From: Cadophora sp. MPI-SDFR-AT-0126
Lineage: Eukaryota > Ascomycota > Leotiomycetes > Helotiales > Ploettnerulaceae
Direction of reading: 5' to 3'
DNA: 64,000 nucleotides
Assembly: GCA_020747065.1 (NCBI GenBank)
Contig: JAGMVK010000015.1
Location: 1,302,001-1,366,000, forward strand
Shown here piece after piece: positions 47,161-57,500 of the stretch. The position numbers and the translations under genes were made by a program. How positions within the stretch are numbered: position 1 is the stretch's first letter; every line of letters begins with the position of its first letter. Under the pieces are notes generated by a model. It was not told where the DNA came from and did no database searches. It was given only the letters and a program-made list of their open reading frames with translations.

Positions 47161-47532
47161 CTAGAACATCGGATTGTTGTTTGCGCGCGTCTCCGGCCAT
47201 TGTATCATCGCATCCCAGTGCTTGACCAATTTGTCGTTCTCGATGCGATAGATATCGATAAATCTCCAGCCATGTCCTCCCATTTCGTAGCTTGTATGAA
47301 GAATGACAGTATCGCCCTCCGCAACCACTTGCTTGAACTGGATCTTTTGTGTCTGGACTCCTTTCGAAACAAGCGTTTGTACCAGTTGTTTTACTCCCCC
47401 AGGGCCATCAGCAATTGTTAGATTGTGCTGCACAAAATCCTTGCCTATGTAATCGTCAACTGCCGAGGCATCCAAATCACCGAAAATTCGTTGGTAAGCG
47501 TCAGTGACGATCTGCTTGTTACTGACGTTCAT
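47161..47532 (-). CDS. SnoaL-like (NTF2 fold) small protein
   Basis: An intact 123-residue single-exon gene. Length and pattern match the SnoaL-like polyketide-cyclase/aldol-condensase-related family. The N-terminal helix KQIVTDAYQRIFGDLD is followed by YIGKDFVQHNLTIADGPGGVKQLV (the D-x3-HN-x4-GP-x-G signature, about residues 30-48). Beta strands with GDTVILHTSYEM then lead to the closing FIDIYRIENDKLVKHWDAMIQWP (about 91-113). Such proteins form a cone-shaped pocket. Many homologues are of unknown substrate, so no reaction is assigned. No signal peptide. No biosynthetic neighbours are evident. Confidence 0.85.
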   Translation of the reverse strand: MNVSNKQIVTDAYQRIFGDLDASAVDDYIGKDFVQHNLTIADGPGGVKQLVQTLVSKGVQTQKIQFKQVVAEGDTVILHTSYEMGGHGWRFIDIYRIENDKLVKHWDAMIQWPETRANNNPMF

Positions 47533-47603
47533 TGCGAAGCTCCTTGGAAAATAGATAATACTAAAATGAAAAATGTTTCCGGTTTCATTCGGTCTTCCTC
47601 TTC

Positions 47604-47611
47604 CTTTATAT
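47604..47611 (-). promoter_or_regulatory. Likely TATA box of the SnoaL-like gene
   Basis: The - strand reads TATATAAA about 72 nt upstream of the ATG at 47532, the only such element in this otherwise balanced segment. Confidence 0.5.
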
Positions 47612-47640
47612 ATTGATTAATTACTTCAACCTTACGGTTT

Positions 47641-47766
47641 CTTGGCGGGGATAAACTCTTAAAATGGTAAGAGATCGCATGGAGTAGGGTGGAGCACGGC
47701 GTACCGCAGGAGGTCGCCGTCGTAGTAATGTGGGGTAATAACCCACAGTGTCTTGGCGGGGATAAA
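47641..47766. repeat. Pair of direct repeats CTTGGCGGGGATAAA upstream of the SnoaL-like gene
   Basis: The 15-mer occurs at 47641-47655 and 47752-47766, about 111 bp apart. A related motif pair (GCCAAGACCCC, the opposite strand of GGGGTCTTGGC) lies at 48831-48841 and 48927-48937, upstream of the neighbouring isochorismatase-like gene. Confidence 0.6.
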
Positions 47767-48055
47767 TTCCTAACAGGGCTATATTCTACGTGTTCACAGT
47801 ACAACTGCGACTCAGGATATGTACGGAAATTATGGCATACACCGAACGCCCTTGCTTGATCAATATGTTAAATACTAAAGCCACGGGTCTCTAGTAGATA
47901 CCAAATTCTGAACAAGGCCGTAATATGCAAGTTACGAGACAGAATCAAAGGGGACATATGAACTTCATAATATGAACCCTGTTGCGACATCATCGTTTCA
48001 TTGTTTCACTACGTGCTACGTGTTAATTTCCTCTCAAGACAATGCACAATCCCGT
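47767..48055. other. Spacer between the isochorismatase-like and SnoaL-like genes
   Basis: Balanced composition, no frame. Contains the 3' end of the gene terminating at 48056 and the distal upstream region of the gene starting at 47532. Confidence 0.4.
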
Positions 48056-48631
48056 CTACTTAATATCTTCACTCGTAACAACTGTAGCAAAAACATCCGC
48101 CAATTCCGTTAACACAACCCTGGTGACTTCGTTTCCTTTCACATCCGGGATATCTCGGTCTCCGATTCCATCTCCTACCACCAGCACATCGTACCCCCTT
48201 TGGCTCGCCTGCCTGACTGTCGTGCTGATACAAACATGCGCCATGTATCCCGTGAGCACGAGCTTTTTGGACCCCCAACCCTTCAGAACCTCCTCAAGGT
48301 TGGTATCGGCGAAAGAACCCGGATGCGACTTCCAAATCACTTCCTCGCCATCTATGGCCTTGAGAGCAGGGAACTCCTCGGCCATGGTTGTACCAGGTGT
48401 GAAAATGGGCGCGCCCTCAGGTGTTTGATACAAGATGTGTATAATCTTGCCGTTGGCCGCGCGATACTTCTCGAGCAGGGAAGCAATAACCTTGCCGCTC
48501 TTCTCGGCATTGGTGACCGCAAGCGCTCCGGAGACGTACTCGTTTTGAGCGTCAATGATGACTAACACCGAGTCCGAGGGTGATGCAGTCGATGCCGGGA
48601 CACCGAAAAGTTGGCGGAAAGTGGTAGCCAT
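48056..48631 (-). CDS. Isochorismatase-family cysteine hydrolase
   Basis: An intact 191-residue single-exon gene. The start is the ATG at 48631 in a good fungal context (CCGCCATGGC). The isochorismatase-like fold is clear: LVIIDAQNEYVSG (Asp27), IIHILYQTP, EEVIWKSHPGSF (Lys101) and LTGYMAHVCISTTVRQASQRG (Cys134). Asp27-Lys101-Cys134 is the expected catalytic triad, and the cis-peptide region precedes Cys134 as usual. Members hydrolyse isochorismate, nicotinamide or other amides/ureides, and the exact substrate cannot be assigned. The late segment GDGIGDRDIPDVKGNEVTR is the usual loop before the last helix. It lies on the same strand as the SnoaL-like gene with a spacer of about 520 bp, so the two are transcribed separately. 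Confidence 0.92.
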   Translation of the reverse strand: MATTFRQLFGVPASTASPSDSVLVIIDAQNEYVSGALAVTNAEKSGKVIASLLEKYRAANGKIIHILYQTPEGAPIFTPGTTMAEEFPALKAIDGEEVIWKSHPGSFADTNLEEVLKGWGSKKLVLTGYMAHVCISTTVRQASQRGYDVLVVGDGIGDRDIPDVKGNEVTRVVLTELADVFATVVTSEDIK

Positions 48632-50069
48632 GGCGGAGACGGATGGTGATTGTGGGATGGTGAATTGGCAGGAGCAGAAGTGGTAGACGGCTATTTACTT
48701 CGTAATATGTTGGAACCGAAGCTGAAGCAGCGGAGAGATATACTTTGGTAGTTCCGTGCGATTAGGAATCATTGGCCATCCGCTGTCGACTCCATACTTG
48801 CTACAGTAACCACTATAGAAGTTCATCGCCGCCAAGACCCCGTTCGTGGCTCATCACTCCACACTGTTACAGTACAGCGCCGCGCCCTCCACTGGCGGTC
48901 TCTAACCGCTTTGGGAAAGCATTCCCGCCAAGACCCCATAGCTCATCACGACCTCCTGCGCTCTCTCCACTCCTCCTTTGCCATCATCGGACCTTGGCGG
49001 AAATACGTGCCTATTCCAGCTCTGCCTCTTCTCTTATATATTTTAAAGAACTCGGTGTGTTAATTAATATATATTCTTTTAAGATTTTTAACTCCGAGGA
49101 GTGTTATATTATTTTCGTAGGCTATTAACTTGTTTTTGTAAGTAATCTAACTAAAAAGCCGCCAAGCCATTGTTTTAACCGAGTTAATAGTTATTATAAG
49201 CTTTAATCGCATAAAAATCAATATTTATTAGTTAAAAAGAGCAACTAAGATCACCGTTTTATAACCACTTATTTTCCGAAATATAAACGCTTATAAAAGA
49301 TATAATTGTTCTTTTATTTATTTTAGAGAAAATAAATAATCTATAAACCCTCGCTTTAGAAACGACCTTATAAAGTGCTTATAAACTAAAACTTATATTA
49401 TTTAAGGTTCTAATTCGCTTATCGAAATAAGACGGCTTATTTAAAATAACAATAAAAGCCTAATTATAGATTTTTATAATATACAAATTTGCGTATTATT
49501 AAGAAGACGGAGTATCGGATTTTTGGTTTTTAAGCTTACTTAAAATAAACGTACATACTTATATATAAGCGTTTTAAATCATTTGTTTTATTAAACTAGC
49601 GAAATTAAGCAAACGTTTTTTTAATTGCGATAGTCATAATATTTTAAGGGTAAGAGGGGTGTGGGAAGAACACAACGCAAGACTATTTACGTTATCTACT
49701 AAGATTTACTAATTTATAAAATATTTATTCTGAGACGAGATATTACTTTATAAGCCAGCTACTGCTATGTGGCCTTTAGCGACTGCGTATAATATATTAG
49801 TTAAAGATACAAAAGGCAACAAAGAACAAATTAAGAGTTACTAAGAGTTTCTAAGTATTATTCGCGATAGAGGGTTTTTGGGCGCATCTATTAGCACAAC
49901 TGAAACTCGCTTCGAAGTTTGATTTACTGTACCAATATTCACTCAGCCATTTGGTCTTAGGCATATGTTCGTATTATCACATTTGCCTAAATTAGACGTC
50001 TAAACTAAAGGACCATCTAAATACTAAGAGGCAGAGTAAGCTTGGAATATGCGATTCTTGCGCGTGACC
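48632..50069. other. Upstream region of the isochorismatase-like gene, then AT-rich repeat DNA
   Basis: 48632-49020 is balanced and carries the GCCAAGACCCC pair at 48831-48841 and 48927-48937. 49030-49640 is AT-rich RIP-type DNA without frames. 49650-50069 is mixed and becomes balanced before the pseudogene. No further gene was seen. Confidence 0.4.
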
Positions 50070-50892
50070 TCAAACAATCCTCTGTGTCACACCAGGTTCA
50101 AGCCAACGAACTTGATCAATAATTCCTGCAGCCTCAAATTCTGATCGTAAGCCCTCCTTCCCCTAAGTGAAATGTTTCCACGACTCGAAGTGCATTGGCA
50201 CCAAAATATCAGCCCCGATGTCGCGGAACAAATGGGCAGCTTGCTTTCTGCCCATGGTTATCTATAGAGCCTCGGAGCCGGGCTCTGTACGCACAAAGGC
50301 GGCCCCGATATTAAACAGGGCAATGGTGATGTGGAATTTGCGGCGCATCTCAGCAAGTTCCGGAAGATGGATAGTGTCCCCCGAGAAGTAGATTGCGTTC
50401 GGTAGGTCGTCTGTTTCAGGTCGTCTGTTTCGCCAAATTCGGGCGTGGAGACAATGAGCCGAGCCCGGTGCACTCATGACCTGGAAAATGTACGCAAGGA
50501 GTCGCAGTGATCTGAAATGGCTTCCCGGCAATAACCGTGTCGATAGACTCCTATGGTTGGAGGCCATGAACAGCTGGGCGTGGAGCGAGGTTCTTTGCGC
50601 CATCCGGAGTATTGAAAACCCGGCGGCCATCGAGTAGCTGTCGGCCAAGATCATCCAAGTTGTCGAAGTGGTTCTCGTGACTGGGCAGGATGGCATCGAT
50701 AACAGGCAAGTTGTGCAGCGCCATCGCTGGACTCTCGGTGTTTTCGAGTACAACGGCCGGGGTTGCGCGCCTTGTGGTTCCAGCAGAAGAGAAAAAGGGA
50801 TCGGTCAACATGTTGATGCCGTTGATGCTCAAGATTGCAGTCGCAGTACAAATGTGGGTAATTTCCACGGTGCCTTTGAATGTGGAAGCCAT
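50070..50892 (-). pseudogene. Metallo-beta-lactamase-fold hydrolase, broken by stops and frameshifts
   Basis: The ATG at 50892 opens a frame with MLTDPFFSSAG and the metal-site-like SHENHFDNLD, as in fungal MBL-fold proteins related to the UlaG group. Homology then continues through three TAG stops (50551-50553, 50262-50264, 50163-50165), a frameshift near 50470 and a 14-bp tandem duplication (50404-50431) that causes another shift. After these it recovers AIYFSGDTI, LFNIGAAFV, ADILVPMHFESWKHFT and the C-terminal VRWLEPGVTQRIV, ending at TGA 50072-50070. The full-length product would be about 270 residues. The stops fit TGG or CAG changing to TAG, the RIP-type change. The metal motif also has Asn where Asp is usual. 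Confidence 0.8.
50404..50431. repeat. 14-bp tandem duplication in the MBL pseudogene
   Basis: aggtcgtctgtttc occurs twice head to tail (50404-50417, 50418-50431). The extra 14 bp shift the reading frame just before the IYFSGDT strand. Confidence 0.9.
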
Positions 50893-51840
50893 CTTTGCTG
50901 TTGAAAATCTGGTGGTGTACTGAAAGTGAGGGTTGATGTGACAAAGGGATGCTGGGTATAGAAATATAGCCGTTGCAGTAACACCGAATGGGTTTATATA
51001 ATCTTGCGTTGCGGCAAATCTCGAGTGAAAAACTTGCAACACTATTCGCTTTCTTTCCGGGACTGAACCCATCCGTAGTGGTTTTTACATTAGATTTTTG
51101 GTTAGCTGCTACCCTGTATTCTACCTTGGGCATGTTAGTCCCATGGAGAAAGCGAGTAGATCTACATTCGCGGATTGCAAATGGTGGGTCTGTTTCCTCA
51201 AATTTTTACCAACAGTTGGCCAGTTTTCTTATAAAAATTCAAGGTGAAACGTTCATTGGAGTCATTCAGAGCTTACGTTATCGGATCAAGTGGGGTAAGT
51301 AAAAAACAAATGCCAAGAGGGTGCAGCAAGAGGGAGCTCCAATTTTCTGCGGGAATACTTTATTCTCGGCCTACTCCCTTTATTCAGTGGTCTGCGATTG
51401 GGTCCCTCCAATACAAGGTTATCTGACGAACCAATTAACCCCCTTTCCCTGGTAGTGGATAGCTCCATATGCAGACTACTGAATAAAGGGAGTAGTGTTT
51501 TGATTGCTTTTTATTTCAATGGAGTGCGACTAGTTCTGGACCGCCGGCACAAACAGCAAACGCCGTTAATACGCCTCTAGTCGAAGCTCTAAAATGTGTT
51601 GATTTTTGTACCTATGATTGATAAGAAAATCTGCTCGTATGTAACAACAGCATTGCTGTATATAAACACTCGTCCTCGGTTTGATGCAAAAAGGGAATAT
51701 AAACTTTGTCCCACTAGCATTTCATCGCTACATTCTCCGCATTCTTCTGTTTTTTTTTAAGTTCCAATTGGCTCCAGCAGTATATCAGCCGAGAAAACGG
51801 CTCAGTATACACAGTTTGGAAGGATAGAAATTGAAGTAGA
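50893..51840. other. Intergenic region with a 25-bp inverted repeat and a TATA element
   Basis: Balanced sequence without a supported gene. It contains the inverted repeat 51371-51395 / 51471-51495, and a tgtatataaa element at 51657-51666, about 175 bp before the ATG at 51841. The latter is probably the old promoter of the truncated transporter. Confidence 0.45.
51371..51495. repeat. 25-bp inverted repeat with 75-bp loop
   Basis: The arms ctactccctttattcagtgg (51371-51390, continuing tctgc) and its reverse complement at 51471-51495 differ at one base. Neither arm extends beyond 25 bp. It could form a hairpin or be the remains of a small foldback element. Confidence 0.75.
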
Positions 51841-52152
51841 ATGACGGCAACTCACGAAACAAACGCTTCTCGCTCGTTTGGTTCAATGTTTTCTCATGTA
51901 CTGCAATCGATGTTGCGCAGCAAGCAGGACCAGCAAGATCCGGGAAGCAGAAGCAATCGATCGATAACAATGGCCATCGAAATTCCCGGGACGAATAGCC
52001 TTGATGATTCACCGCCTGACGGTGGTTCTCGCGCATGGGCGGTTGGTAAGTTCCGAGCATGTATTGAAGCAGCAATGACCGTATACTAATTTATCCTGTT
52101 AGTCGCTGGGGGCTCATTCCAGATTTTTCTTCTATTTTTTCTACACAGTTAA
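51841..52152 (+). pseudogene. Truncated MFS transporter (monocarboxylate-type) 5' fragment
   Basis: The ATG at 51841 opens an exon of 68 codons plus a split one, ending at 52045 with the family signature PPDGGSRAWAV. Next comes a 57-bp intron, 52046-52102 (GTAAGT donor, TACTAAT-like branch site at 52084, TTAG acceptor). After it the frame gives AGGSFQIFLLFFL, the start of the first transmembrane helix, and then TAA at 52150-52152. Fungal monocarboxylate-transporter-like MFS proteins have PPDGG-x2-AW immediately before helix 1 and run to about 450 residues. Here everything after helix 1 is missing, and no later helices are visible downstream in any frame. Confidence 0.65.
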
Positions 52153-52774
52153 TAGCAAACTGAGCTAGTGGTTTAAATTTTTATAGCCGATGTTGCAGAT
52201 TTGCAATCACCTAGCATGGCAGTGGACAATGTGGACCAATGAGTAGCAATAATCATGGAAGAAAGGAAGAAAGGGAAGAATTAACTCTGAGATTCTTAAG
52301 AACAGTAGCCTAGTCATGTGAGCGCGCGGGACTCAAACCATGCCAGGTCAGGTTGTCAATATAGGCGTTGCTTCGTATATGCTTTTAAATATATGTACAA
52401 CAGGTTATTACTCGTCAATCCTAACATAAATCTGTTTTCGGAAATAAAAGCAGGGTTCGAACAATATGGGCAATACGCTTAGCGGCCAGCTCCTGAGAAG
52501 AAATAGAAGTGAGTCCAGCCCTTCTAGCAAGATACTTAGAAGTAGTGTAGTGAAGATATTCAGAGGATCCTAAATTAGAAGCTCCCATAACTTTCAGCCT
52601 TAGATATATCGAAAATAACATCGACTCCTGTGAACTCACAGTACCCCCTAAGCAGGTCTTCCCCAACAGCTCCTCCATCACTCCATCATTCTTATTCTAG
52701 CTCCTTCCCTTCCTCGTCTAAACAGATCTCAACCCCTTTAGTGTATTAGTCGATAGGAGGTTATTAGACATCGC
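52153..52774. other. Gene-free spacer
   Basis: Mixed composition. A frame at 52421-52681 (-) has no family resemblance. I see nothing firm. Confidence 0.4.
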
Positions 52775-53283
52775 TCATTTAACGCTAAGCTTATTCATCC
52801 TCCTCTCAGCCCAAGCTCCCAGATCACCGAAATATCCCTCCGGATTGTCACCTCGCCACTCCCGTAACGTAAACCAAAAGTGGCGTACATCTTTCCCTGC
52901 TTAGATTGTATGTTCGTAATTAGGCGCTTCATCGAAGAGAACCTCCGTAGAGAGTAATAGTTACTCTCTGTTTACGCATTGAGAAAGACGATGCTTAAAG
53001 GAAGCACGTACCTTAAAATATTGCCTCGCCCATGTCATGTACTGCGCACGGCTGTCCGGAGTTACATCGTCAGGCGCTCGAGTGATTAAAGAGGCGGCAA
53101 TCTCATCTGTCACTAGATCGACGGTCACTGCTATTAATAATCAGACAAAATAGCGGGCACGATGCATCTAGTATCCCAGTCGTACAAGGACGTTGTAAGG
53201 GGTTAACCATTTACATCTATTATAATCGATATGTTGTGGATGCCGGAATCCCTGTGGTCGAGAACGAGACTATAAAGTGACAT
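52775..53283 (-). CDS. Possible small spliced gene, about 105 residues, hypothetical
   Basis: Model on the - strand: exons 53283-53208, 53127-53008 and 52896-52775 join in frame to 106 codons including TGA. Exon 2 reads VDLVTDEIAASLITRAP then DDVTPDSRAQYMTWARQYFK, and exon 3 reads FWFTLREWRGDNPEGYFGDL, then GAWAERRMNKL. The composition is that of a real soluble helical protein, with acidic and Trp-rich patches. Intron 1 has a weak GTTAAC donor. For intron 2 a stronger donor (GTACGT at 53011) would give a different, less protein-like last exon. The family is not recognised. There may be more exons upstream. Confidence 0.35.
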
Positions 53284-54559
53284 CTAGTCGCTGTCCCTAG
53301 GCATAATATGTAGGATGAGCTGCAAGAGAGACTGCTTAGCCGCCGCAGCAATAGACCGCCGGTGTTATTATCATCCTCCCACCTAATTTTGTCGCTTATG
53401 TTCCTGATTGTCGCTCGATCTTAGACGTAACAAGAGCAACGCAGAACTCGCGTGTGGGAGTAACGGGAATAAGAAGCGATTTAGGGTTCTTTTTAAAGAG
53501 GCCTTCGCAGAGCCAAAGAGTGGCGAAGTCGAGCGGGAGACTGAAGTTGAACAGTGATACGCGGATACGGGCTGAGTGACTAAGAAGGCAAGCCTAAAGA
53601 GTAGATTAGCACAACTGAGTTAAATTGAGCAGAGCAGATTTTTGACATAGGCACGTACCTTCGCATTTGGGCTGAGATCTCGCTATACATTATTCCCTCT
53701 GCCCTTTTAAACAAAAACAAACGACGGCTGAGATATCTTGAGGGAGCTCAAGCCTGGGACTGGTGTGTTGCCCAATCTTAGTCTCAGTGGATTACAGCGT
53801 ATTTATCTGCTTCTGATTTCATGTTGTTGGGTTATATACAAGCTCATGGATCTACTGGCGTCCTTTAAAGTGTTTCGATACTGGATATTAGTCTTTGGCG
53901 AATGACGAACTCCAAGTCCTGCGAATTGGGTCAGCAGACCTCAGATAGTAGTATCCATGGTCGCACTAACCAGCGTCACTCAGCCCTACCCGTCTAGAAC
54001 AGCACTTGCTCACATAACGGCTATCCCCAAGTGAGATAAGAATGCCAGGAGTGGGGAGCAGCAGCACTCGTGGCGAAACTCGGGGGTGGAAACAACCCAA
54101 ACGCCACCTAATTACTTTATCGACGCCTCGAAAGTCTTTTCATAGTGAGCGACACGTCTCAACCACTGGCTGGTTACGAAACACATTCTAAATAACCATT
54201 ATTGAGGTCGACCTTTCGCGTGGCTTGAGGGATCCGAGACGCCATGTCTTTGGCTGAGTCACCAGACTTCAGCTCTCCTTCCCATTTGCTTTCGCTATCC
54301 TTGGCACGATCCAGCTGCCTGGAGAATCCCGAAGGAGTTCCACCGTCCAATCCTACATCCATCATAAATGATTCGAGTTCTAGATTGCTTCATCAAGAGG
54401 AACGTGTATTTAAACGACTTCTGACGCGCACCCGTGCAGTCTGCAAAACCACAGGGAAATAGCAAGGCGAGGGAGGCCCTTCACAGATTCCGCCTGACCG
54501 TGACTTCAGTCAGTCATCCTTGCTCCATTTTCTACGCACCGCACCCCAGCCTTTTCACA
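53284..54559. other. Upstream region of the NACHT-ankyrin gene
   Basis: Balanced sequence. Open frames here (for example 54244-54462 on +) overlap others and have no family features. tatttaaa at 54407-54414 lies about 146 nt before the ATG at 54560 and may be the core promoter. CT-rich stretches just before the ATG are typical of a fungal 5' UTR. Confidence 0.4.
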
Positions 54560-57500
54560 ATGGCAAGCGAAGATTTTGTGATAATTGAGCACTCGGGTAG
54601 GCGAGGATCTTTCCGTTCGCATATCAAAAGCTCACAGATCCAGATGCGAACTCGCAGAACAGCCAAGAATCAGTGCAAAGGATTACCGAGTGGCTGGCAC
54701 CTACCGAGTACTCCTCTGAGGGTAGTGAATTTCGAAAGCACGTGGGAGCCCACGCCCCTGGCACTGGAAATTGGATCTTCAGTACGCACCAGGTTGAGAA
54801 GTGGTCCCAGTCCGAGGATGTTGGCACTCTCTGGATCAAGGGGATTCCAGGAAGCGGCAAATCTGTCGTTGCAGCGAATTTTATCAACACGTTTTTGGAG
54901 AAGGAGAATCATCCAGTCTTGTATTTCTTCTTTCGGCATACCATAGATTCCAACAGCAAGCCAATCTTTCTGGTTCGCGACTTTCTGGCACAGCTACTCC
55001 CGCACTCAACACAGCTCGCATCTCAGCTGAAACGACTGATGGTCAATTTCCCAGATATAGAGGTCGCACCGGTCAAAGACCTATGGGATGCACTACGTAC
55101 CTCTCTCGCTACCCTTGTACGAGTCTTCATCATCGTGGACGCTCTTGACGAAGTTCAAACAGGCCAAGAAGCATTCATCGCCGATTCTCTTCTCAAACTG
55201 AACTGCAAAAGACCTCAAGCGATCAAACTCGTAGTTACAAGTCGCCCTCTTCCAAGCCTTGAAAAGCCTTCAGAAACTGCACATACCGCGATTCTGCGAC
55301 TATCCGGCAAACTTGTTGACGTTGACATCCTCGCCTACATTTCACATCGACTTCATACTCAGCAACAGAGGAACTTGAATCAAGAGGAAATCGCTTTAAT
55401 CAAAGGAAGTGCTTGTGGCCCAAAACATGGCTTGTTTCTTCAGACTCGTCTAATGCTAGATGAAGTGCTTCGCAGCAACGAACCAATCCAGAGCCTGCTG
55501 GAAAGATCGATGCGTTCGATGGCTGAAACGTACCAGAGCCTCCTCCGAGAACACTCCATCCGCGCTGCTGTATCGGAAGAACTCCAGCTACATGTCCTCG
55601 AATGGGTCATTCATGCCTCACGTCCACTCCGCCTCCTGGAGCTTGCAACTCTTCTGTGTTCGCAGGGTCTATTCGCCGACATACCGAGTGCAAAACGTGC
55701 GCTCAGGGTTTGTTGTGGACCTCTGCTTGAAGTTTTGGAGAACGAGACTATTCAAGTCATTCACCATTCTTTCACTGAATTCCTTTTAGACGGCGAACGA
55801 ATAACCGAGGAGAGTCATCGGGCATTTCCGATATTGCATTTGACAATGGCACATAAGAGACTTGCATCGGAATGCCTGGACTATATGTTCAAAGCTCTCG
55901 CAGCCCATGAATTTGATTTGAACTGGGTCCGCGATCAAGAGAAGAAAGACTTCCTACTGAAATTTCCTTTCTTACAATATTCTGTTCAGAATTGGCCTTC
56001 TCATGTACTAAGGAGCAGTGTCGATGATACTCAAGTCTTCGAGAAGCTCGATAGCTTGCTTTCCAGCGGCAGCCGAGACTTCCACATCTGGCTCCACCTC
56101 GGCCCAGAATCGTACAAATTACTGCTGTTAGGCAGTGAAGCAATCCATGTCGGTTCGTTCTTGGGATTGAAAGGGTACGTGGAGTACTTACTTCAACGTG
56201 GCGCCAATCCTAATTCCGAAAGACCTGGAGGCCGCACACCCATCATGCTTGCAGCCATGCGAGGATATGCAGATGTGATTGATTCTCTAGTCGAATATGG
56301 AGCGGAATCGGATGCCAAGGACTCTTTGGGACTTACAGCTATGCATATAGCGGCGGCATTCAATCATGGAGGGGCTATTCATGCTCTAGCTCGAAGTGGT
56401 TCCGACTTACTTCCTTGCAAGACGGACACCGTTGGTGGAATTGGGACCCCGGAATGGAGGCCGTATAATCCGATTCCCACTCCGCGGCAAAGAAAGATAT
56501 CATCTCGTTGGGACTCCAGGAAAGAGGTGATTGAGATCACACCAATCAGATTGGCGTGCGAACTTGGATGCTCAGACGCTGTAGCGGCCTTGATACAGTG
56601 TATGGTATCTCCCCAACTAGCATCAGTACGTCTACAATGGGCTGCTTATATCGGACACGCAGAGATTCTTTCCATTCTGCTGAAATGCCCCGAAGTAGCT
56701 CGCAACATAGACCAGGCAGATGAAAATGGGGATACACCTCTAACCGTTGCGAGCCGAGAGAAATGGCCGGGGGCTGTCCGCGTCCTTCTAGACGTTGGAG
56801 CAAATATTTCTGCCCGTTCTGAGAATGTCGCCAAACTTGAGCAGAGTGTGGGCGCTTCTGATAGGAAACGGAGACGTATTCAGAATAGTTGTGGAAAGAC
56901 CGCTCTTGAAGCTTGGACAGAACCTTGTAACTCGGATGTACAGGACTCCGATGTATTGCTTGAGAATATGGAAGCTGTCGCAATACGACTCATCTGGGCT
57001 GGTTGCGATGTTGATGCAAGATCTCCTGATGGCTCTACGCCTCTTTTCCGTTGGAGTACACAAAGTCAAACTCAACCCGGAGCAATCGAAAGATTTGTAT
57101 CTATACTGCTCCAACATGGTGCTGATCCACGAGCAACAGCTGAGGATGGCAACACTCCGCTTCATATGATGCATGGCCATGAGAGGGAGCATGAAGCCAT
57201 CTTGAAGTTGATAAATGCGGGAGCTGATATCAACGCGGTCAGATTAAGTGATGGAAAGACTCCATTACTAGCAATGATAGCTACTTCCCAACATACTATT
57301 GAGGTCCTCAGCTTACAACGCTGGATCGATTATGGAGTCGACTTCAACAAATGTGACAACGAAGGGAACACTGTGTTGCACTATCTGATGCGGCATTCCT
57401 GGAGCAATGAGGAGGTTAGTCGATGGATCGATGTTTGCAATCCACGAGCTGTAAATGTTTTAGGAGAGACATGTCTATTCTCGATACCCCAGCAATGGCC

